DNA of 33,682 nucleotides, taken from contig QIFG01000048.1 of assembly GCA_003228735.1 (NCBI GenBank), positions 1 through 33,682 of the forward strand, written 5' to 3'. Made by a program: the position numbers and the translations under genes. Position 1 is the first letter of the stretch, and the number at the start of each line of letters is the position of its first letter. The notes under the pieces are model-generated. The model was not told the origin of the DNA, made no database searches, and worked only from the letters and a program-made list of their open reading frames with translations. Shown here in pieces: positions 16,529 to 24,985 of the stretch. This DNA comes from Zetaproteobacteria bacterium (GTDB lineage Bacteria > Pseudomonadota > Zetaproteobacteria > Mariprofundales > Mariprofundaceae).

Positions 16529-17095
16529 ATGAAGGTTTTTCTGAATCATCGTCTAACCATTGCCGCCGGCTTTATTCTGGCCATTGCACTGGTTGCGTTC
16601 TGCCCGACAAGCTGGGCTGTTCTGGCTGAGAACTGGTACCCGGCAATCACCCGCTGGGGACATTTTCTGGCTGGCATCACCTGGATCGGCATTCTTTACT
16701 ACTTTAATTTCATTCAGGCTCCTTTCCTGAAAAACGCCTCGGCAGAAACCAAGGCCGAGATGTTCAAGGAAGGCGGTCTGGTGCGCAATGCCCTGTGGTG
16801 GTTCCGCTGGGGCGCCATGCTTACCCTGATCTTCGGCCTCAGCCTGTATGGCCAGATGGCTGCAGGTGCTGGTTGGGATATTCGCATCGGCGCGGGCCTT
16901 GGCATCATCATGTGGTTTAATGTCTGGTTTATCATCTGGCCTGCGCAAAAGAAGGTTGTCGGCATTGTGGAAGCAACCGCTGATGAAAAGCTTGCCGCTG
17001 GCAAGATGGGGCTGATTGCCTCGCGTACAAATACGCTGCTGTCCATTCCGATGCTGTTCTTCATGGCGTCTTCCGCCCACTTCCGAATCTTTTAA
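16529..17095 (+). CDS. integral membrane protein, urate hydroxylase PuuD-like (DUF989)
   Basis: A 188-residue protein with about five hydrophobic helices. WGHFLAGITWIGILYYFNF (residues about 39-57) and NALWWFRWGAM (about 88-98) match the N-terminal membrane domain of PuuD urate hydroxylases. The C-terminal cytochrome c domain of true PuuD is absent. Conserved histidine and tryptophans suggest heme binding. TAGGAG lies 8 bases before ATG. It is divergent from a gene for a small diheme cytochrome, which might be a partner; no purine genes are nearby, so a urate role is doubtful. Confidence 0.75.
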   Translation: MKVFLNHRLTIAAGFILAIALVAFCPTSWAVLAENWYPAITRWGHFLAGITWIGILYYFNFIQAPFLKNASAETKAEMFKEGGLVRNALWWFRWGAMLTLIFGLSLYGQMAAGAGWDIRIGAGLGIIMWFNVWFIIWPAQKKVVGIVEATADEKLAAGKMGLIASRTNTLLSIPMLFFMASSAHFRIF

Positions 17096-17118
17096 TCTGG
17101 AAACAGGCACAGACCTTA

Positions 17119-17145
17119 TGGGGCGCTTCGGCGCCCCATTTTTTT
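17119..17145 (+). terminator. intrinsic terminator with UUCG tetraloop
   Basis: TGGGGCGC-TTCG-GCGCCCCA forms a perfect 8-bp stem with a stable UUCG loop followed by seven Ts, 24 bases after the PuuD-like gene stop. Confidence 0.93.
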
Positions 17146-17160
17146 AGAGCTATCGCTGAT

Positions 17161-17440
17161 TAGCGGGAAACCCGGAAGGGGTAACAAGGCCTTTTGGCCC
17201 CCTAGCAGTCTGCCGAGACAAATATCCAAAACCGGCTAGAGCGGCAGAGCCGCGACCGGTTATGGATATGCAGGATCGGGCGCCCGCAGGGCAGACTGGT
17301 TCCGGGGTGCCCTTCTTTCGTTCTTTCTTGACTCGGGCCATTTGCCCCTCGCCCTGCGGGCGGCCTTTGGCCGTCCAAACGGCTCCTGCCTTTTTGTGGG
17401 CACGCAAAAAAGGACAACAAATCTTCTGCCTATAGCGAGC
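17161..17440. repeat. hairpin-rich intergenic element, likely multicopy
   Basis: No convincing gene lies here. A near-perfect hairpin spans 17222-17269: ATATCC/GGATAT, AACCGG/CCGGTT and GCGGC/GCCGC with short internal mismatches. Smaller GGCC-T-GGCC hairpins lie at about 17189-17200 and 17370-17383. Minus-strand open frames of 72 and 85 codons cross it, in a style (SFFACPQK...) often seen over repeated intergenic elements in proteobacteria. Copy number cannot be tested in this window. Confidence 0.45.
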
Positions 17441-17551
17441 GAGTGACTTCCTTCATTATGGTCGTGACGGAGTGTTTTCCAGACTTCCGCGATGAATCAT
17501 ATTTTAGTCCATCATTGCCAGCTTGCATGCGCCTCTTTACTGTTTCCGACC

Positions 17552-18115
17552 ATGTCCAAACCTGATATTCACGCCGTATTGCTGGATCGTGACGGCGTCA
17601 TAAATTTTGAATCGAAAGACTACATCCTCGCGCCGGAACAGTGGCGCCCCATTCCCGGCAGCCTTGAAGCCATCGCCCGATTGAGCAGCGCGAACATTCC
17701 CGTGGCCATCTGCAGCAATCAGTCTGCGCTCGCACGCGGCTATTTCGATAATTCCACCATGCAGGCCATTCATGCCAAGATGATCGGCGCCATTGAGAAA
17801 GCCGGTGGACACATCGCACACACAGCTTACTGCCCGCATGGGCCGGATGATGGTTGTGCCTGCCGTAAGCCCAAACCCGGGCTGGTGATTGAGGCCTTGG
17901 AACAGTTGGGCATGACTGACAAACCGCACAATGTGGTGTTTATCGGCGATTCATCGCGCGATGTTCAGGCGGCCCTGGCCGCTGGTGTTGTTCCCATGCT
18001 GGTAAAAACCGGCCATAGCGATATCGACGTCATATACACGGAATCGGTAAAGCTCTATCCCGATATACAGATATTTGCAGATCTGGCTTCTGCTGTAAGC
18101 GCGATATTGGAATAG
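17552..18115 (+). CDS. gmhB: D-glycero-beta-D-manno-heptose-1,7-bisphosphate 7-phosphatase
   Basis: A 187-residue HAD-family phosphatase of LPS inner-core heptose synthesis. The HAD nucleophile motif LLDRDGVIN is at residues 10-18, the zinc-binding CPHGPDDGCACRKPKPG follows in the second half, and VFIGDSSRDVQAA is HAD motif IV. The frame is open to 17492, but 17552 (MSKPDIHAVLLDRDG) fits the family N-terminus; neither start has a strong ribosome binding site. plsC follows after three bases, a pairing seen in many Gram-negatives. Confidence 0.92.
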   Translation: MSKPDIHAVLLDRDGVINFESKDYILAPEQWRPIPGSLEAIARLSSANIPVAICSNQSALARGYFDNSTMQAIHAKMIGAIEKAGGHIAHTAYCPHGPDDGCACRKPKPGLVIEALEQLGMTDKPHNVVFIGDSSRDVQAALAAGVVPMLVKTGHSDIDVIYTESVKLYPDIQIFADLASAVSAILE

Positions 18116-18118
18116 ACC

Positions 18119-18838
18119 ATGCTCTTCATCCGTTCAACCCTTTTCAACCTGTGCATGATTCTTCTGACCCTTGTGTTTTCTGTCCTGATCTTGCTCTCTC
18201 GTCCCTTCAGTTTTGATGCGGTCTGGTTCTGGGCGAAGTTATGGACTCGCTCAATTCTGGCGGCGGCACGCTGGATATGCGGTATCCGTCTGATCGTGGA
18301 AGGGCGAGAGCACTTTCCCGATGAAGCATGTGTGGTTCTGGCCAAGCACCAGTCTGCCTATGAAACCATCGCCATGCCGTATCTGGTGCCGCCTTATGTC
18401 TGGGTTCTTAAACGCGAGCTGTTCTATATCCCGATATTCGGCTGGGCTCTGTGGGCGGTGGACGCCATCGCCATTCACCGCGCCAATGCTCGTGAAGCAC
18501 TGAAACAGGTTCTGGAGCAGGGACAGGCATTCCTGCGCAAAGGACGCTGGGTTGTGATGTTCCCGGAAGGGACTCGCATCGCTCCGGGCAAAGCAGGCAC
18601 GTATCAGGCCAGCGGCGTCATGCTGGCCCAGCGCGCCAAGGTCGGCATCCTGCCCATGGCGCACAACTCCGGCACCGTATGGCCGCGCCGTGGATTTATC
18701 AAGAAGCCGGGAACCATCCGTGTGCGCTTCCTGCCGCTTATTCCAGCCGATGAGGTTGTAGATACGCCTCGAAGTGATTTGCTGGAAACAGTAAAAGAAC
18801 GGATCGAGACCGCCTGCGGCGAACTGGACAAGCAATAA
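18119..18838 (+). CDS. plsC: 1-acyl-sn-glycerol-3-phosphate acyltransferase
   Basis: A 239-residue membrane acyltransferase that makes phosphatidic acid. Two hydrophobic helices are at about residues 8-27 and 40-58. The catalytic motif is KHQSAYET, so the usual HxxxxD is HxxxxE here, a variant found in the PlsC paralogues beside gmhB. FPEGTRIAPG is the glycerol-3-phosphate-binding motif. It is in an operon with gmhB; the product feeds the CDP-diacylglycerol route used by pssA/psd in this window. Confidence 0.93.
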   Translation: MLFIRSTLFNLCMILLTLVFSVLILLSRPFSFDAVWFWAKLWTRSILAAARWICGIRLIVEGREHFPDEACVVLAKHQSAYETIAMPYLVPPYVWVLKRELFYIPIFGWALWAVDAIAIHRANAREALKQVLEQGQAFLRKGRWVVMFPEGTRIAPGKAGTYQASGVMLAQRAKVGILPMAHNSGTVWPRRGFIKKPGTIRVRFLPLIPADEVVDTPRSDLLETVKERIETACGELDKQ

Positions 18839-18954
18839 ACCCCTGACAATAGATAGCCGAAGTGCAGCGCCTTCTTCAACGGAACTCCAAGTAATACCCA
18901 ATAAACAAACTGCTTTTCTTGGGCTGAAATCAAATTGAATCCCTTATCGAACCG

Positions 18955-18980
18955 TCAGACAACAATCCGCGATTGTCTGA
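18955..18980. promoter_or_regulatory. palindrome overlapping a possible rpfF promoter
   Basis: TCAGACAA (18955-18962) and TTGTCTGA (18973-18980) are perfect inverted repeats; CAATC-CGC-GATTG also pairs inside. The right arm supplies a -35-like TTGTCT (18973-18978), with a weak -10 TACGCT at 18997-19002. This could be an operator controlling rpfF. No T-run follows on the plus strand, so it is not a terminator for plsC. Confidence 0.4.
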
Positions 18981-19100
18981 AAAACAAAAAATAGTCTACG
19001 CTTAAAGCTGCTGTCTTCGGAAACCCCGTATTCAGCAGCAACGACGTGGCTGCTTTTTACAAGCATATCACTTCACATTTCGATCACGGAGGAAGAACAA

Positions 19101-19976
19101 ATGGCCTTAGCAAACCAAGTAAATGTTTTACCTATTGACACGAGCAAACCAAAGTATTCCCAGTTAACCACGCATTTCGATGAGGGCTATCAACTCGCAT
19201 GGTATTACATGCATGCAGCACCGCGACCTTGTTTTACCCCAACATTATTGAAAGATATCCAGAGCTGGTTTGAAGAGACCACTATGAAAATTGATGGCTC
19301 AAAAGAACATCATATTCAATACATGGTCTTGGCTTCTGATGTTCCAGGGGTATTTAACCTCGGAGGTGATTTAAACCTCTTTAGGAACCTAATTCAGCGA
19401 AAGGATCGTGACGGCCTATTTCAATACGCAAAAGCCTGTATCGATGTCCTGTATCAGAACATTATCAACTTAAATCGGGATATAACTACGATTTCACTGG
19501 TTCAGGGCGATGCACTTGGAGGTGGTTTTGAAGCAGCCATATCCAGCAATGTGCTAATTGCAGAACGTAGCGCCAAGATGGGAATGCCAGAGATTCTGTT
19601 CAATCTTTTCCCCGGCATGGGAGCTTATAGTCTTCTGTCCAGAAAGATTGGCGCTTCCCAGGCTGAACGCATGATACTCAGCGGCAAAATCTATACGGCC
19701 GAGGAACTCTATGAGATGGGCGTGGTAGATGTGCTGGCTGAAGACCTCCATGGAGAGATGGCTGTCTATGATTACATCAAGAAAGAAAACAGGTCATCCA
19801 ATGGTTATCGTGCGCTTCGAAAAGCAAAAGCTCACTGCAACCCGGTTACCTATGAGGAACTGAAAAACATAACCGAGGTTTGGGTAGATGCCGCATTACA
19901 TCTGGAGCACAGAGACCTGAGAATGATGGAAAGGCTTGTTGCAAGGCAATCAACGATTTCTCAGGGCACCGCGTAG
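19101..19976 (+). CDS. rpfF: DSF synthase (crotonase family)
   Basis: A 291-residue enoyl-CoA hydratase-family enzyme that makes the DSF signal, a cis-2-unsaturated fatty acid, from acyl-ACP. Residues diagnostic of RpfF are present: oxyanion segment FNLGGDLNLF (85-94), first catalytic Glu144 in GDALGGGFEAA, second Glu164 in GMPEILFNLFPGMGAYS. These match Xanthomonas RpfF E141 and E161. GGAGGAAG lies just before ATG. It converges on rpfC with five bases between stops, and rpfG follows, as in Xanthomonas. It looks more AT-rich than its neighbours, which might reflect transfer. Confidence 0.95.
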   Translation: MALANQVNVLPIDTSKPKYSQLTTHFDEGYQLAWYYMHAAPRPCFTPTLLKDIQSWFEETTMKIDGSKEHHIQYMVLASDVPGVFNLGGDLNLFRNLIQRKDRDGLFQYAKACIDVLYQNIINLNRDITTISLVQGDALGGGFEAAISSNVLIAERSAKMGMPEILFNLFPGMGAYSLLSRKIGASQAERMILSGKIYTAEELYEMGVVDVLAEDLHGEMAVYDYIKKENRSSNGYRALRKAKAHCNPVTYEELKNITEVWVDAALHLEHRDLRMMERLVARQSTISQGTA

Positions 19977-19981
19977 TTCTG

Positions 19982-22513
19982 TTATTCGGTCAATGCATCT
20001 CGCCGCCTGTTGGCATGTTCCGTCAGGGCTGTACAGGTTGCGTCAAATACTTCGCTGATTTCTGATGCAACTGTAGATGGTTTTGGTGTGCCAAAATCAT
20101 ATGGCTTGAGCTTTCTCGCCTCTTTGCAAAGGTGGGCAAGCATCGTGCCGCCCAGTTCACCGGCGCTTCCCTGCAAGGCATGCACCGCATCCTGAAATTT
20201 TGGGAAGTCTCCCTTTTTGGCGGCAGCCCGCAGGTTGGTCATGATGGCTTGGCCATCACGGGAAAACCCCTCAATCAAATCCTTCAAAAAGTCAGGACTC
20301 TTCCCCAGTTGCGCCAGTCGATCCAGAGCAACCGCATCCACCTTGGGAGGAGTAACCCCGGAGCCTTCATTATTTACCAATTTATGAAAACTGACATCTT
20401 TTCTTTTGCTTGCCTTCGGGGCAAAGCGGGCAATTGTATCAAGCAATGTTCTGGCATTGATGGGTTTAGTCAGATAGGCATTCGCTCCCGCCTGTTCACA
20501 AACCTCTATTGCTTCAGGAGTCGCATTGGCTGTCAGCATAATAACCGGGATAGAAGCGCTCGTATCCATAAAACGGAAGGCTTTCAGCACATCAATCCCG
20601 CTGACCTTGGGCATATTCATATCCAGCACAACCATGTCACAGGCAAATGATTCATCGGCCAGCAAATCCAGAGCCTTTTCGCCATCATCCACAATAGAAG
20701 GTCTGTGTCCTGCCCGTTCAAGAATGCCTTTTATCACTTTCTGGTTCGTTTCGTTATCCTCTGCGACAAGAATACGAAGGTGTCTTGCACTGCCTCGCTG
20801 TTTATAGTGATCTGCCAGCGAAACAACATTCTCCAGATGCTCATGCTCAGCGCGTGCGGCATGGATGGCATTATATAGCAGTGCTGTATCCAGCGGCACA
20901 GTGAGCACAGAGGAATACCCCTCCTGGAATGACATATCCATGCCCTTGTTAGAGTCGCTTGTTATGAGCACTAGCGAGAGCTGCTTTATCAACTCTTCAT
21001 CTCTGATAGAAGAGGCAAACTGACTAACCTTTATGTCAATCTGCTGCTGTTCAATGAACGCCACCTGATAAGGTGCACCTCTCTCTGCGGCCTCTGTGAG
21101 CAGAGAAAAGGCCTTGGCAGTGCTTGCTGCCGCATCATATTGAATTCCCCAGCTATCCAGATGGGGCCTGATAGTGTTTCTAAGCGCATCCCCAGCAAAT
21201 ATCAGGGCTCGGACATTCCCCAGTACAGGATACTCTTGAACTTGCGGTGCCTTAGGCTGCCGCTCGAATGGCAGTTCGAACCAGAAGGTCGTTCCCCTTC
21301 CTTCCTGGCTGCTAAGGCCTATTCGCCCGCCCATCAATTCAACAAGCTGACCAGCGATTGTGGTTCCAAGCCCCGTACCGCCATAACGTCGAGTAACAGA
21401 AGCATCTGCCTGCGTGAATTTCTCAAAGATGCGCTCCTGCGCATCCTCCGGAATGCCAATACCCGTATCCTTGACCTCAAAACGGACTCGAAGATCACTT
21501 GCTGTTGTGCTCACAGGGTAGACCTTGATATCTATCGTACCGCTATGGGTAAATTTAACGGCATTGCCAAGAAGGTTGATCAGCACCTGACGCAAATGCT
21601 GTGAATCGCCACGCAACTGAAATGGTGTTTCCGGCGCAATATGGCTGCCAAATGCAATGCCTTTCCGGCGCGCCTGGGGATCAAACATCATGGCTGTGTG
21701 ATTTACAAGGGAGTGCAGGTCAAAGTCTTCATGAACGCTGTCGAGCTTGCCGGATTCGATCCTTGAGATATCCAATATATTCTCGATCAGATCAAGAAGG
21801 CTGTGTGCCGAAGTCTGAACTGCATGCGCCAGCTCTTTCTGTTCTTCATTCAGACGGGTGTCAGCCAACAGGTCACTCATGCCGATCACGCCATTCAAAG
21901 GTGTGCGCAACTCATGGCTCATATTGGCCAGAAATGCCGACTTTGCCTGGTTGGCCTCATTGGCCTGGGCAATGGCATCGTTAAGCCTATGCAATAAAGC
22001 TGCCATATATGCCGGCAAAACAACCAGCACAATCATAAAACCGGCACTGAACATAAAATGAAGCGCCCAGAAATCACTCAGAACATAAGCTGCCGCAAAA
22101 CCAGTCACACTCATGCCTGTTGCGGCAAACAGGTAATTCGCTCCATATCGGAAGCCATTACCCATGGTTACCCACAAATAAACTGCCAGCAATGGAGTTC
22201 CAGCTTCACCACTTATGGCTAATACGTAAGAAGTAGCACCAAGATCTGCGACCATGCCGAGGATGCGCCGCAAAGGTGACCTGTCAGGCCATATAACAAT
22301 TGCTGACAACAGCATTGCAGAAAAACACAATACAAGGCCAGCTATCACCAAGGGCGATTGAAGGTCGAGCACACCAGATGTAACGCCTCTTAGGTGCGCA
22401 ACAAGAAAATAAACAAAAATGAGGGAAACGATGACCACGCGAATGATCGCCTGCTCGTGTTCGGAATCAGGTCGATTGGACAGGCGCTGTCTGAGCATGC
22501 CGATCAAGTTCAT
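19982..22513 (-). CDS. rpfC: DSF sensor hybrid histidine kinase
   Basis: An 843-residue membrane kinase. The N-terminal input, [13 protein letters not shown] (13-25) plus five or so helices to residue 175 and the [10 protein letters not shown] segment (118-127), matches Xanthomonas RpfC. HisKA follows with His200 in [11 protein letters not shown], then HATPase (about 300-415), a true receiver (579-695, Asp631 in VVLDMNMP) and an HPt domain (His778 in [14 protein letters not shown]). Between kinase and receiver (about 433-555) is an extra receiver-like domain lacking the Asp and Lys. Start 22513 aligns with the family; 22546 is an alternative. It lies downstream of rpfG and should phosphorylate RpfG on DSF binding. 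Confidence 0.94.
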   Translation of the reverse strand: MNLIGMLRQRLSNRPDSEHEQAIIRVVIVSLIFVYFLVAHLRGVTSGVLDLQSPLVIAGLVLCFSAMLLSAIVIWPDRSPLRRILGMVADLGATSYVLAISGEAGTPLLAVYLWVTMGNGFRYGANYLFAATGMSVTGFAAAYVLSDFWALHFMFSAGFMIVLVVLPAYMAALLHRLNDAIAQANEANQAKSAFLANMSHELRTPLNGVIGMSDLLADTRLNEEQKELAHAVQTSAHSLLDLIENILDISRIESGKLDSVHEDFDLHSLVNHTAMMFDPQARRKGIAFGSHIAPETPFQLRGDSQHLRQVLINLLGNAVKFTHSGTIDIKVYPVSTTASDLRVRFEVKDTGIGIPEDAQERIFEKFTQADASVTRRYGGTGLGTTIAGQLVELMGGRIGLSSQEGRGTTFWFELPFERQPKAPQVQEYPVLGNVRALIFAGDALRNTIRPHLDSWGIQYDAAASTAKAFSLLTEAAERGAPYQVAFIEQQQIDIKVSQFASSIRDEELIKQLSLVLITSDSNKGMDMSFQEGYSSVLTVPLDTALLYNAIHAARAEHEHLENVVSLADHYKQRGSARHLRILVAEDNETNQKVIKGILERAGHRPSIVDDGEKALDLLADESFACDMVVLDMNMPKVSGIDVLKAFRFMDTSASIPVIMLTANATPEAIEVCEQAGANAYLTKPINARTLLDTIARFAPKASKRKDVSFHKLVNNEGSGVTPPKVDAVALDRLAQLGKSPDFLKDLIEGFSRDGQAIMTNLRAAAKKGDFPKFQDAVHALQGSAGELGGTMLAHLCKEARKLKPYDFGTPKPSTVASEISEVFDATCTALTEHANRRRDALTE

Positions 22514-22609
22514 GCTACGCGTTTCCTTGTTAGCCTGGACTTCCATGCCTCTTGGACATCACTTACCAGGGCTCTATTAAATTGCATCTTCAGCATTCGT
22601 GATCCCCGC

Positions 22610-23836
22610 TCAGGCACTATTCCCGGAATCGTCTTCATCAGGTATGGCCTCATCCCTGAGTTGCTGCCGCACCTCGCTGATCGCATCAAACTGGGCCAGA
22701 AATGCATTCACGCATTGTGGGTCGAAATGCTTGCCGGATGCCCCGGTAATATAATCTACGGCCTTCGCAGAGAGCCATGCCGACTTGTACGGACGGACTG
22801 TTGTCAGGGCATCGTATACATCAGCCACTGCCACGATACGCGCCACTAACGGAATATCTTCTCCAGACAACCCGTGAGGATAACCGCTGCCGTCATATTT
22901 TTCATGATGTCCCAGTGCAATAACAGCACCCAGTTGAATATAGTTTGATGGGCTACCGCTGAGTATTTCATAACCAATGGTGGTATGCGTCTGCATAATC
23001 CGGAATTCCTCTCTGGTGTGCCTGCCCGGTTTCAGAAGAATCGTGTCAGAAATACCAATCTTGCCAATATCATGCATCGGCGCTGCCTGCTCGATTGCGG
23101 AACAGTCCAGCTCACTCTGTCCAAGCGCTTCGGCAATAAAGTGGGAATATTTAGCCATGCGCAACACGTGGTTACCGGTTTCTTCATCGCGATATTCGCC
23201 CGCTTTTGCCAACCTTAAGAGCGTTTCCCTTTCCCGGCTATGCACCCGCTTTGTAGCCAGCGCCACCTGTTCTTCCAGCCATCTCGCCCTGTTCCGGATA
23301 ATCTTCTGTTGCCGGCGCATGGTCAGTAGATTTGTACAACGCGCCAGACATTCGTGATAATCAATAGGGCGTGTCAGAAAATCCGTGGCCCCTGCATCCA
23401 GGGCCTCATAGCGGATACGGCGATCCTGCACGATCGTCACCACCATCAACGGCACATCGGCACATGAGGGCAATGCGCGAACGCGCTTGGTAAATTCAAC
23501 ACCGTTCATGACTGGCATCTTGTAGTCCGTTATGATCAGATCCGGTGTGCGAGCTGTTGCCCGGCCAAGAGCCTCAAAAGGATCTTCATAGCTCTCTATC
23601 AGCATATTCGAATCAACGGAACGCGCCAGCTCTTCCAGAATTTTCCGGCTTGTGGATTGATCATCAACAATGAGAACAAATGGCCTGCGCCTGCTTTCTT
23701 CAAGCGTGGCGTCTTCTTGCAATAGATTGCCGGAATGAGCCAAATGCAGACTTGGCTGCTGCTTGCTGGAGACCTTCTTCACACTATTGAGAATCGGCGC
23801 CCTTTTGCTTTCGATATCACGAACATTGTCTTGCAT
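22610..23836 (-). CDS. rpfG: response regulator with HD-GYP c-di-GMP phosphodiesterase domain
   Basis: A 408-residue output protein of the DSF pathway. A receiver domain spans about 54-170: acidic pocket VDDQ (57-60), phosphoacceptor Asp104 in TDYKMP; the usual Lys position is Arg156 in FLTRPID. A linker helix leads to the HD-GYP domain (about 200-395) with HD at 255-256 (MHDIGKIG) and HHEKYDGSGYP at 310-320. All metal and GYP residues are intact, so it should hydrolyse c-di-GMP. GGGGAG precedes ATG 23836. It is the first gene of rpfG-rpfC; rpfH of Xanthomonas is absent. Confidence 0.95.
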   Translation of the reverse strand: MQDNVRDIESKRAPILNSVKKVSSKQQPSLHLAHSGNLLQEDATLEESRRRPFVLIVDDQSTSRKILEELARSVDSNMLIESYEDPFEALGRATARTPDLIITDYKMPVMNGVEFTKRVRALPSCADVPLMVVTIVQDRRIRYEALDAGATDFLTRPIDYHECLARCTNLLTMRRQQKIIRNRARWLEEQVALATKRVHSRERETLLRLAKAGEYRDEETGNHVLRMAKYSHFIAEALGQSELDCSAIEQAAPMHDIGKIGISDTILLKPGRHTREEFRIMQTHTTIGYEILSGSPSNYIQLGAVIALGHHEKYDGSGYPHGLSGEDIPLVARIVAVADVYDALTTVRPYKSAWLSAKAVDYITGASGKHFDPQCVNAFLAQFDAISEVRQQLRDEAIPDEDDSGNSA

Positions 23837-23956
23837 TGGCTTCTCCCCTGTTTTGCATATCGGCCTCTGCGAATCCAGCCAGTCCGGCTTTCTGCCCGTC
23901 AATCAAGCAGCAACCAGAAACGGCTGACCATTCAAGTTAATCCCTTCATTATTGAA

Positions 23957-23986
23957 TGTATAGACCCATGCACGTCCGGTGCGCAA
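23957..23986 (-). promoter_or_regulatory. possible promoter of rpfG-rpfC
   Basis: On the minus strand TTGCGC (23981-23986) and TATACA (23957-23962) are 18 bases apart, about 120 bases before the rpfG start, in the 265-base gap after arsM. Match to consensus is only moderate. No terminator for arsM is evident in this gap. Confidence 0.3.
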
Positions 23987-24101
23987 GTGCCCTACTGCGT
24001 TTGCCCGTACCAATGGCTTATTCCAGATACTGATCAGGCGCTGCAAAAAACAGAAACCAGTCATCAGGCCGGGCTGGTTGATGGAGAAAAATCCGACCTT
24101 A

Positions 24102-24911
24102 TTACAGCGGCCTTACTGCCTCAATATTGGCCGAAACAACATAGTCCTCCACGCCACGGCCCGGCGCCCAATCCTTGATGAATTCCCGCGACTCATCCTT
24201 GGGGGCTATCGATATATCGGTAAACCCCGCTGCCCGCAGCATGGATTCGATATCCGCAATCAACGAGGCCCCGGCCATGCAGCCGGCATGCAGAATTGGA
24301 TCGTTTTTCATTTCATCGGGAAGTTCAACCGTGGCTACAATATCCGAAATCGCCAGCCTGCCGCCGGGCTTCAGAACTCGAAACATGTCGCGAAAAACCT
24401 GTGGCTTATTCGGAGACAGGTTGATGACGCAGTTTGAGATAATGACATCGACAAGATTATCGCCAACCGGCAGGTGCTCGATCTCACCAAGCCGGAATTC
24501 AACATGATTGTAATGCCCTTTCCCGGCATTGCTCCTTGCTTTGCTCACCATCTCGTGCGTCATGTCCACACCGATGACATGGCCGGTTTCTCCGACCTCA
24601 TGAGCTGCCAGAAAGCAATCGAAACCGCCACCACTGCCAAGATCCACAACGGTTTCGCCCTGCCGCAGCCCGGCGATCGCACGCGGGTTGCCGCAGCCCA
24701 GCCCCATATCGGCGCCACCAGGAACCCTGCCGATATCTTCCTCTGAATATCCCAGCCGCGTCGAGATCAGCGTGTTGATGGCGTCATCCGAAGCCACCCC
24801 GCAGCAACTCGATTCAACGCCACAGCATGAGCCGTTATCACTGGCTTCCGCAACCTGGGCATAGCTGCCACGTACATGCTTTCTGACATCATCCGCCTGC
24901 TTATGCTTCAT
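24102..24911 (-). CDS. arsM: arsenite methyltransferase
   Basis: A 269-residue SAM-dependent enzyme that methylates As(III). The SAM motif is VVDLGSGGGFDCF (88-100). The three arsenic-binding cysteines of ArsM are present: Cys73 (GLGCGNP), Cys161 (SNCVINLSP) and Cys211 (HAGCMAGA). Two extra CC pairs (SCCGVESSCCG, 28-38) near the N-terminus are common in bacterial ArsM. The start at 24911 has GTGAGG upstream; a TTG at 24959 is less likely. No arsR, arsB or arsC is nearby. It follows nnrS on the same strand and precedes rpfG. Confidence 0.93.
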   Translation of the reverse strand: MKHKQADDVRKHVRGSYAQVAEASDNGSCCGVESSCCGVASDDAINTLISTRLGYSEEDIGRVPGGADMGLGCGNPRAIAGLRQGETVVDLGSGGGFDCFLAAHEVGETGHVIGVDMTHEMVSKARSNAGKGHYNHVEFRLGEIEHLPVGDNLVDVIISNCVINLSPNKPQVFRDMFRVLKPGGRLAISDIVATVELPDEMKNDPILHAGCMAGASLIADIESMLRAAGFTDISIAPKDESREFIKDWAPGRGVEDYVVSANIEAVRPL

Positions 24912-24985
24912 TCGATTCGCCTCACTAGGAATTTCTTCTTGGTTGCACTTTATCTTCAATCCTTACAACACAATCCTCTAACGAC

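Noticed and set aside
23837-24101. Possible c-di-GMP riboswitch before rpfG
   Set aside because: Looked for GEMM-like conserved blocks; only a short GGGCAAACGCAG similarity, without the rest of the fold.
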